A stretch of DNA of 64,000 nucleotides from contig JAGTJL010000009.1 in NCBI GenBank assembly GCA_020746875.1, positions 2,356,001 through 2,420,000 on the forward strand, read 5' to 3'. Origin of the DNA: Rhexocercosporidium sp. MPI-PUGE-AT-0058. Taxonomy: Eukaryota > Ascomycota > Leotiomycetes > Helotiales. A program made the position numbers and the translations under genes. Positions 11,073-20,586 of the stretch are shown piece after piece (the stretch's first letter is position 1; each line of letters starts with the position of its first letter). The notes beneath the pieces were generated by a model, which was given only the letters and a program-made list of their open reading frames with translations, was not told the origin of the DNA and did not search any database.

Positions 11073-13718
11073 TCATAACTTCGAGCGGACTGCTTCAAGT
11101 CTATATTTTACATCCTTGAGCACCTTTGTCGCTGGCTTCCAGTCATCAAACTGCTTCAGCAGTTGCGTCGTCTCTTGATCAAGTTCCGTTTTTACGAAGT
11201 CTTCCTCGAGAAGTCCACGCATGATCCATGGGAGAACATATGGATTTGCGTTTGTAGGAATCTCGTACTTCTTGATGTCGAGTGGAACATCCCCTACTGA
11301 AGTCGTTTCTAAAGCGTACTCGACCGCAAGGCTGCTGATGATTAGTCGCAAATATGCTACGGAATTTCGCTAAACTTACTCGTAGACATTTCCATCATCG
11401 TAAAGCCGCGAGTGGCCCTCTCCAGTGTACAAGCTCCCAGCTAGCGGTGCTGACAGTTCCCTGATCAGACCGTGATCAGAAACCCCAAGATTCCGCAGTT
11501 TTAATGCAAATCCAACCAGATGTGATAGACTGAAAATGGTCAATAGCCAATTTTACTCTCGACATGAAGAAAACTTACAAGTCTGGAGCATGTATTCGAC
11601 CGTCCACAAATACAGCCCTAAAGATGTAGGGATGGCTAACCGTGGAGAAAATTGAAGACTAGCATCTGTCAGTAGTCGACACAATGAAGAATAAGAATGT
11701 ACGAACCTCCATTGATACCAGTTGATCATCAATCGATCCGCAGTAAGTGATTCTGACCCCATACTTTACCGCGACCTTCAACGAATCCTCGTATCTTTTT
11801 GATACTACACTCTCTGGATTCGCAAACTCGAAAAGCTCTCCGGCTGACCCGCTGAATAATCTCGACTTGTAATCGGCAAATGGACCCAGTGACACTCCAG
11901 CCATTGCACAAATACCGATCTTTCCCGTGGTGACAACACCAAATTCGACGAGTTTTGCGACAAGCATTACGGCAACGGGCACACCTTGCGAATGACAAGC
12001 GACCAAAACAAAATCTGCCTTCCGGACATGATCTATCCAATTGAGGAGAAGTTTCCAGAGGTTGTCAACTCGTTCGGCGATCTTTCCTTCCCCCTCAAGT
12101 GCAACCTTCTCTATTTCACAGTCCAGAGATCCATTCTTGTCAGCCCATCTTCTGATTGCGTCTGATGCGTGATTAGCGAACCGGATTGAAGTCCCTGTTG
12201 GCTGTCCGATGACAGTCCTAAGTAGAGGCGCGGGGAAGAGGCCATGGATTCCTATAGCAAGGGCTTTCTTGATTTTAGGCGGCTCCTTGGCTAGGAAGAC
12301 ATGCTTCACGGGTTGCTGGTGGCCATGCAGAATCAGACGGGTGATCTGCTGAAGGATAGACGGATTCTCAACCAGCCTATACGTACTTCTCACTGAAGGA
12401 ATGAGCAGATTTGGAGGCGCGGTTTTGCCAGATATAGAGCTTGGAGTCGATGTATTTTTCGATGCTTCTGGCTGGGCGGCTTTTAATGTAGACTCATCCA
12501 CTTCGGTAGACTGCGGTCGGCCCCGTTTACTCGATTTTGCCTTTTTGGGATCTTTGACAGTTGCAGTCTTTGCAGGTTCGGGTTTGTTCTCAGACGATTC
12601 ACCAGCTACCGCAAGTTCACCTGGTTCCACGGACTTTTCTGGAAGCTTGTTTGGCGTTTTCGCCGTCTCTGTAGACCAAAATGCCCAACTCGACCCCGCT
12701 GCAGGAACAGGTTGATCTGGTACAGGTACTGTAGCTGGTACTGACGGTGGGGCATCTTCCATTACTGTGTCTGGATCATTTTTAGGGGCTTTCACCGGGA
12801 GTTCTTGCGTGGGAGTCTCTGGGGTAGTAGATGGTGCTGCAGTCGACCACAATCCAAACCAAGAAGACGCTGGAGGTTGCATAGTAGTCTGCGGGGTAGT
12901 TTCGACCTGAGTAGTCGCTGGCGGAATTTCTGCTGTCTCGGGCGCTGGTTCCTCAGCCACAGGATATTTATCTGCAGCTTCGATTGTATTGGTAGGCTCA
13001 TCTGTTGTATTGGACACCTCCACTCTTGGCCTGCTAAGCCAAGTACCCAGCCAGCCAGAAGATGTGGCAGGTCTGACAGCATCCTTCTCCGCCTTTGGTG
13101 GGCTCGAGATTTCCGGAGCTTCCACTTGAGCTTTTTGAGGGTCATCCACATTGGGAGTCTCTCCATTTGACGAAACCTTATCTCCCTTCTTATCATCCTT
13201 GTCTATCAAACCATCCGAGTCCATGGTACCCCCCATAGTGATATCCAAAGTCTCCTTGCTTTTTCCAAGGTACATAGAAGGCGGTCTGACTGCTGTGGTA
13301 GTGGGGGATTTCTTCGGCTCGAATCGACTTAAATCCACCGTAGAAGAATTTGTTTGTTTATCCGCCAGGATGCATTCTCTGGCCACTTGGGTAGAGGCAG
13401 TCGACTTTCGAGGCCACGTTCCGTACCAACTCCCTTTCGTGTTGAGCTACAAGTCGAGTCAGTACTTTAATGACGGTGTGTTGTTCCCAGACGTACAGGC
13501 TTCGAGGGGCTAGCCTCAGTTTTAATGTTCTTCAACGGAGTTGGGGCATCTTCTTTTTTGTCCGCAGCATCTTTAGGAGCATCGGTAACCGGCGTCGAGG
13601 GTGTTGTCGTCGAAGAGCTGTCTTCTGCCCGTGGAAATGTTGAGGCGCTCCCAACCACCGGTTCATCCACGGTTGGAGGCTTCGTTCGTGCTCGTTTGGA
13701 TTTCCGTAATGGTCCCAT
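11073..13718 (-). CDS. YML020W-like protein with an alpha/beta-hydrolase-like core
   Basis: Five exons, 13718-13497, 13446-11707, 11658-11579, 11529-11380 and 11334-11073, give 817 aa. Residues 1-370 are low-complexity Pro/Thr/Glu/Ser sequence in which a short motif recurs about four times (GSWYGTWP, SGWLGTWLSRP, SSWFGLWSTA, SSWAFWSTE). From about residue 410 a folded domain begins, LLIPSVRSTYR, with KALAIGIHGLFPAPLLRTVIG and VACHSQGVPVAVML, a nucleophile-elbow-like H-S-Q-G. It continues through SSIFSTVSHPYIFRAVFVDGR to GLLEEDFVKTELDQE. The domain order matches yeast YML020W, a protein of unknown function. The Ser could be a lipase-type nucleophile, but the first Gly of GxSxG is Cys here. The Trp-containing repeats look like short linear binding motifs (inference). 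Confidence 0.85.
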
Positions 13719-15672
13719 TAATTAAGATGACAGGCGCAGATGTAGATCCGCGCAGGGCGACCGATGTGCTGAGGTGAAGATCGTAGAATAATAATCTCGA
13801 GAGGCGACTTCTTTGTATTGACTTGAGCACTTGGCAGCCTGATGTCACAAGCTGTAGCCCCGCGGTCGTGAAAGCTGAGTCATCCAAGGTCAGTCGCTTC
13901 AGAGAGTTTACTTACTTACCCTGGCTCCCTGGTGTGCCCTGTACGGGGAGACGGGGAAGAATTAGGTGACTGATTCTGGCACGCGCGGAACACCGAAATC
14001 GATCTTCTAAATTATTATTCTCACGACTTCCTATGGATTATATGGACTTTTGCTTCTTATGACCCAACAAAAAATAAGTATTAGCTAATTTCTAACGATT
14101 TTTCTTTTAAAAATATTTGCAAAAGTGTTGAAAACTTTATGGCACTTTCAGTTATCTCATGGACTGGCATAAACACATTTTAGCGCCATTTGAAAGGAGA
14201 CCTCTTTTTCGCAACAACACAACTCAGCCACCACGACTTCTAAAAAGTGTTCTAGAAAGCTACAAGTATTATTTCAAACTCTCAATTTCTTTTACTCTCC
14301 TTAGAATTCTTTTAATAGTCGAAGTGCACTCGATGCGGCCACCTCAAATTATGGCGCTTAAATGTGCAAGCGAGTTGCCAGTCCACCATGGGATACATAG
14401 CTCGCTAAAATCCGCCTCTTGATTCTTCCTTGTACAGTTACTGAAAGTTACCTGAATAATAGCCGGTTCACCTCCTGTATGCTCGGGGAGCGAGCATACG
14501 AGCATACAGGAGGTGAACCGGCTATTAGATGCTTGAGTTTTGATTGATATGTAGTTGGATTATGCACCCACAAATAATATTCCTACACATACTCAAGTAT
14601 TCAGATGCCTCATTTATACCCAACTAACCCCAATTTAAAAGAAGGTCAAATTGCATAGCTGCTGCCTTTCTGTGAGAAATGTACGACTAATTCGTCACTT
14701 TGGCACGATACTGCCTGCCTCCCATCAATTAAAATCAAGGATTCCTCATAAATAGCCAGTTGCCTCTCGAGAAGGAATTTCCGAGGTGATAAAAAGTCAG
14801 GTTTCATGGTTGAAAGTACTAAAGACATATCGAAATGCTACCATGACGCCTTAACACCCCATAATACATAATCTAGACTTGTGATACCTCTATCGAAAAT
14901 GACACAACAAATGCCCACAGCTGTTAACTCCATGTTTCATCGAAAAGCGCTTAGACTCACTCTGCTGGCATGGCAGCTTCTGGGTTCTGCACCGCAGAGT
15001 AAGAGTAGGGAATGTCAACTAGCCCATCTAACGCTAAGTTCAGTGGATCCAAAAAATCATACCCCCCTTTTCCGTCTCGTAATCCGTCAAGTCCACCATT
15101 CTTGACTTCCAAACCTTCCCCCTCAGTAGGTGTGTACCATTATGTAGAGTCTTGTTCTACTCCTTTGTTCATCGCAAGTCCTTCGGAGCGATGTGGGACG
15201 AATGGGTACTGCTGAGGAATCTGTTGCACAGTGCCTGCTAAAGGAGGAAGGATTTATTATCCGCTCCTTTGAGTACTTTCACTGCGCGACTTGAAAACCC
15301 CCGACTCGGCGGGATCGAGCTCGGACGTTTCAAATAATGATGGAGGCAGCTGTTTGGGCGGATATCACTTGCAAATTCGGACTATATAGGTTATCTTCGT
15401 AGACATCCGGCATAGCATGTGTTGTTAAGGTCCGTGGGATGGTGCTATCCTAAACTTCGGAATTATACCTCCCACCTTCTGCATTGATGTTCGTCATACC
15501 TGACAAGCTAGGAGTTGATCCGGACTGATCCGATGCTGAGGTTTCGGTACTAGTCCCGCTATATTCGTTTGGGCTTTGGTATTGAGGGAGCTCGCTATTA
15601 GTCTGGGAATGTCTTCCGGTTACTGTTGGGAAAATTTCTGTAGAAATTACCTCGAGAAGCGAAGGTAGCTGC
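13719..15672. other. AT-rich gene-poor stretch with a perfect inverted repeat
   Basis: Around 14030-14350 the sequence is visibly AT-rich, unlike the flanking genes. It contains the 29-bp inverted repeat listed separately. At 15450-15672 a minus-strand open frame runs on from inside the NACHT gene in another frame (see findings). No other gene is supported; an open frame at 14159-14422 has no family features. Confidence 0.5.
14457..14527. repeat. Perfect 29-bp inverted repeat with 13-nt loop
   Basis: Arm 14457-14485 (begins TAATAGCCGG, ends TATGCTCG) is the exact reverse complement of 14499-14527. The 13-nt spacer 14486-14498 contains CGAGCATA, which is the start of the right arm duplicated in tandem (14491-14498 and 14499-14506). 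The stem could extrude as a cruciform or fold in RNA. No target-site duplication or adjacent ORF was recognised. Confidence 0.9.
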
Positions 15673-18600
15673 TCATTCGCTGAACGACTCATTCGGCGAC
15701 TTTGGGGATCCAAGACTTGGGACGGCTGAAAATCGAGGTGGTAGTCTTCTAGGAGGTGACTGTGAAAATGAGCTCTCGCTGGCTGCACCTGGTTCTATAA
15801 GGGGATTGATATCTCCAAGTTGATCGGAAATCGATGGCAAAGTAATATGACTCGGCCCACTCCCGTTTGTCAGGCTAGATTGTGGCGAAAGCGCTGATCT
15901 CCTCAGTTGTTCGCTGGCTGCACCTAGTTCTATAAGGGGATTGATATCTCCAAGTTGATCGGAAATCGATGGCAAAGTAATTTGACTCGGCCCACTCCCG
16001 TTTGTCAGGCTATATTGTGGCGAAAGCGCTGATCTCCCCAGTTGTTCGCTGATTTCTGGGAGTTCTATTCCTTCCGGAGCATCCAAAGCGTCATCATTGC
16101 CTTCAATTTCGAAGAGTGGGAACCTTTAGAGGCATGAATTAGCAAAAATTTCATCCACAGCGAAGTCCAGAAACTAACCAATCTTTCGCATTCGGTGTTG
16201 CTGGAGAAGCACCGATCAATCTATGCGGCGGAGTTGGTACTCCTTGTATGTGCTGGTTTGAAGCAGCTGCCTCCGCAAGAAGGTCTGCGGAATGTTCCCA
16301 GAAGTCAAAGAGATCTATGTTCCCTTCTGGAGCATCTAAAGCGTCATTATCGCCTTCAATTTCGAAGAATTTAATCCTTTGGAGGCATGAATTAGCAAAA
16401 TTTCATCCACAGCGAAGTCCAGAAACTAACCAATCTTCTACACTCATTGTTGCTGGAGGAACTTTATCATCGATGAATCCATGCGGCAGAGTTGGTAGTC
16501 CTTGTATGTGCTGGTTTGAAGCAGCTGCCTTAGCAAGCAGGTCAAAGGGATCTATGTTCTCAGTAGAATTAGCAGGGAGGTTGAGCGACATTTGTGTGTA
16601 TGGTTGTTGAGGAGCTTGTTGCATTCCATGGTCCAGTCCAGGTTCTGCCGTGATCTGTGGTTGTTGACGGCTTTCGTAATCGGCTTCCCACGGACCACTG
16701 GACGGAAGGCGCTTCTTTGCCGTTATGCTAGGACACTCCCAAGATGAAGGGTAATCCTTACGCTTCTTGCGACCCGTGGAGTTCAGAGTCACAATTTCTT
16801 TGGTATACATTCTGTTATTCGTCATTTGAACTTCATTCATCTCGTCCTCTTCTGTCACCTTGTTCGATGCGGGGTCTGGGGTTGAAGCAGAAGGCAAGTG
16901 CTGAGCTTGCCGCAAGTCCAACTTCTTGAGTTGTCTCTCCTTGTAGCCGCTCAAATTGAGCTTCGTCCCTTGGAACAAAGAGACTGGTGGCTCTTCAAAA
17001 CGAAGGGTTGTATCCGCATCTTGACAGTTTTGATCTGTATCGAAATTGACAGCAGAGAACGTTCTTCCACTACGGGGCCCAAGCCGAGAAGTAGCAATGT
17101 TAAGACTGGGAGCAGACGCCCTAGACTGTTTTTCTAGCCTCGTGATCTTACGACGCTCCGCCAGGTTCAGCTGTGAGAACTCGCGTCTAGGACGATCGGA
17201 CATTGAAGACGAATCGCTCGAGTCTAGAAACCTCTCCCTGAGGCTCATGGCATTGACTCGACGGCGTATTGGTAGAACAGTGTCGTCAAGTTTCCGATGG
17301 TACATCTGTGTGTGCTTTTGCAAAGCAGACTTCGTGGAAAATCCAGATTCATGAAACTCGCAAGAGGCATCTTCGCATTCAAATTTTCTGGTATGTGAGC
17401 TCTCATGCTTGTCTCTGTCACGAACTCGCGAGAATCCGACTGAGGTCCTTGGGCATGGTCGGTAGCGACACAACAAAGCTGAGTGACCATAGGTATCCTT
17501 GAAACTCCTCACGATTGTAGCATCGATCCCCGAGATGCCATTCTCGGAAGACTCGATCAAGAACTCGGTGATAGTGTGATATTGATGCAGTATTTGGCTA
17601 AGAACTGTTGGGTCGCGCTCGATCTCTTGTTTGTAAATATCTGTAAACATCAGTCCTTGGTGCTCATTTAAAACGGGTTTAGGAGTATGCGTTGCTCTGA
17701 GTGAATTACCTTGAGGTGCGTTGTGACGATGATTGTCTTGAGCCAAGAATTCTCGGAAGTTCAAGAGATTCTGTATGAAAGCCCGGAGACTAGATGACAG
17801 ATTTGCTGTCAAAAATTGCTGGACCGTTTCCGGGAGATTTGTGTGTTTGTGAACCCCGGAATATAAACTACCAGATATGACGGGCTTCTCAAACCGGAGC
17901 AGAGCTTCTAGGCGTGTGGCAAGTGCTTCGGAAAACTTGAGCTTTGAAAGAGCCTGCAGCTCAGCATACCGTAGAACATGTTTGAGCATAAATTCATGGG
18001 CATATAGATGTAGGCTGTGAAAACCTTTCGCGACACTAAGTACTTGCTCCTCTTCTGAGTACCGAGAGTCGATGATGCATTGACTGGTAGATAGGTACGA
18101 TGCACACGCGAAAGCAACAGTGAGGTGGGCCTCACACTCCTTCAAAAAAGGCCCGCTCGTCTGATGAAGAATGTACCTAAGAAACATCAGCGGATATAGA
18201 TAAGGTTGAGGGTAGCTATTCATACTCTTTAGCAGAGAAATGTACGAAGTCGACTGTGTTTCCAACGCCCTCTTCAACGATGGGTTTACATAGATCAAGA
18301 AGACTCTTGTTGGATTTCGTGTCATCGTTTAATACACAGTCAGAGGTTGCAAAAACAAGGCCATCTTGGATCTCGAAGGTTTTGAGCGGTCTGAACGAAC
18401 AAGCCATCCATTGCAAAATCAGTATGGCTTTTTCGGAGCTATATGTGCTGTAGTCGGATTGGATACGATCTAAGATCCGGCGATAGCTAAATTCGTAAGC
18501 TGTTTAGGCATGTTGAAACTGGGATGTTTCTAATACGTACGCTTCATGAAGGCCTTGTGGTAAATTGTGAGCTGCCTTACGCAATTCATAGGCACTTTCC

Positions 18601-20328
18601 CTGTCTGAAAGTTCGGATATCACAAGACGCACCCAAAGGAACATTCCTTATTGCGGAAGTGTTAGATTCTGCTCCTCAGTGACAGTCATGTCGGCACGTA
18701 CCTTGGGCCTTTCTCACCACCGTTCTCTCAACATCGTCCACCAATGTGCCCGGGAAGTTATCCCGCAATGGCATCAAGGAATGCCTGACATAGTCCCGGA
18801 TGTCTTCGTCAACCTTCGTTTTCTCTCTTTTCTCGGTGAGTGATATTATAGGCTTTTTCCGCATTGCCTTACTAATGAATGTTTCTACTCGGCTTGACAA
18901 AAAGATCTTGCAAGTAGATGTTGATGCCTTGGCAGCTGACAGTAGCTCTGTAAGAATAACCTTCTGGCTTTTTTCTTGACATTCATCTAAGCCATCAATA
19001 ACAATTCGCACAGATGAAACAGCGGAGAGAAGATCTGGCAGGAGCTTCTTGATTTGACCCAAGGACGGCGTCTGTCTCTGCCTGGCAAAGTGTTCGAAAA
19101 TGTGGCTGGTAAGGTGGTGTTGGGACCTCAGTAGCTCCAGTATCAAAGTCCTTAGAACTTGACTGCATAGGTCTACACTATCTGTGCGGCTGTTACAAAA
19201 GAAAAAAACAGTCGTGAAATCCGAATTTTCGCGAAGTTTTTGAATAACGTGGGATGTAAGCACGCTTTTGCCTACACATCTATGTTACCCAGGCCGAGAC
19301 TTGAAAGCTTTTGGAAACCTACCTGCCCCAGGAATACCTTTAAGCCAAAGTACCGGCTCTGCGTTCCGATCCTCAACCCATGTTCTCAACTGAGAGCTCT
19401 CCAGTATCCAGTCACAAGTCCCTTCCTGCCGTAGGTCCGATAGTTTTTCGAGGGCATCTTCTTGGCTACGATCATCAATCGCGAGCCAAGATATACAGTC
19501 TTGAAGCTGCCGGTCTCTTCTCTCGTCCTCTAGCTGCTCGAGATTATCTTGCTGCTTCGCTCGCCATTTCTTAGCCTCGATAATGGCTATAGTAGATGCC
19601 TCCCTGTCAACGAGATCTCGATGCCTCTCCAAGTTCTCTAGTATTCCGAGAAAGCGCGCTCCGAAGTCTTTCCAAAGAGAGTCAAAGAAGATGTGCCATG
19701 CTAATTTTGTTAGACGTCTTCCCACCCCCTCAACTTATGGAAGAGACTCACCACCTCGCCTGAGGAAAAGGTATGTATTCCTGTGGAACTCAAGAATGTC
19801 CTCATACACCAGCGCGAGTGCCTGGCTGACATTTGCATCGTAATCAAATGCTGATTGAAAGCGATCGAATCTTGGAAGTACATTTGCTATCTGACTATAA
19901 GCTTCCAATAGCTTATCCAGAATGATCGGGTGGTCGCTAGCAAGCTATGGAATATTAATATTCTGACCGAAACTTTCCTTGTGAGGAGCCTGGAACTACA
20001 GTACTCCGCATACCTGGAGGATCAATTTCACTGGAGCCCAAACCCATGGCAGAAACGGAGTTCCATTGCACAAAGTATCGAGGCACTTGGAGTACTTTTC
20101 CAGCCCTTGAAGAAAAGGCTTGAGCCGGCCCATATTACGCAGCGAACTGCGTTGCCTTTGAATCCGCTGGATCTCGTTTGCTGCGTCCCAGACATCCTTC
20201 AGAGTCGTCGATTGGAACTCGATTGCGTGGTGGGGCTTCACACTTTCTTTCAGACGCTCGAACGCACACTCAAAGGTCGCCAGTTGTGATGCGGCCATTT
20301 CGCAAATTTCAAGGACTGAGTGTATCAT
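15673..20328 (-). CDS. NACHT-type STAND receptor (NLR-like) with C2H2 zinc fingers and duplicated C-terminal repeats
   Basis: Nine exons: 20328-20014, 19944-19752, 19700-19323, 19271-18702, 18646-18541, 18486-18226, 18176-16431, 16376-16179 and 16123-15673, giving 1405 aa, all phases consistent. Residues 1-270 resemble the helical N-terminal domain often found before fungal NACHT modules (FLQGLEKYSKCLDTLCNG; WHIFFDSLWKDFGARFLGIL). The NACHT module follows: Walker A GIPGAGKSVLTSHVI near residue 290 (split by an intron inside Gly-Lys-Ser), Walker B IVIDGLDECQEKS, sensor-like IFLSSRVETF, and a helical region after GMFLWVRLVI. C2H2 fingers lie near residues 840-905 (CRYRPC..HESSH; CEDASC..HTQMYH). 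The tail has two repeat families (listed separately). These receptors sense ligands through the C-terminus and oligomerise through NACHT; the effector here is unknown. A later start, MAASQ at 20295, is possible. Confidence 0.85.
15781..16060 (-). repeat. Two tandem 135-bp (45-aa) repeats in the NACHT receptor tail
   Basis: The units are offset by 135 bp (for example GGCTGCACCT at 15781 and 15916) and nearly identical. Each encodes SEQL.RSALSPQ.SLTNGSGP followed by ITLPSISDQLGDINPLIE. They keep the reading frame and lie directly after the duplicated exon. Confidence 0.88.
16076..16545 (-). repeat. Direct duplication, period about 253 bp, containing an intron
   Basis: Two copies lie inside the NACHT gene, roughly 16076-16295 and 16329-16545. 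Each holds the end of one exon, a 54/55-nt intron starting GTTAGTTTCTGGACTTCG and the start of the next exon. At protein level the unit carries ASNQHIQG.PT.PH and, after the splice, FEIEG..DALDAPEG. The intron copies differ at only a few bases. The 198-nt exon is flanked by introns of the same phase, so duplication keeps the frame. Confidence 0.88.
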
Positions 20329-20586
20329 TCAGCATGTTGAAGGAAGGATGGCAATCCTCGAGGGCGAGTGGGGGAAGAGAAGATACAGAGAGACCATCGG
20401 TGAGGCTTTCAGCGCAGCCTTGCGCCACCACTTTGCTGCGCAAAGCAGTGGCAGCATCCTGACTTGTGAAGATGTGACAAACGGAGTACACAACGTGCTG
20501 CCTCGCTGGTGCTCACTTGAAGCAGAAAGTCATCTTCATTGATTTCCGCAGAAAAAAGCATTCGACTTTTGGCAACGAGGGCAGGG
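20329..20586. promoter_or_regulatory. Short divergent promoter, NACHT receptor / SNF2 helicase
   Basis: Only 258 bp separate the two proposed start codons, so regulatory DNA must be shared. Open frames across it are out of frame with both genes. No named motif was recognised. Confidence 0.5.

Noticed and set aside
14457..14527. Helitron or Rho-independent-terminator reading of the inverted repeat
   Set aside because: The stem is far longer than a Helitron end hairpin, with no CTRR end or helicase nearby; bacterial terminators do not apply in a fungal genome.
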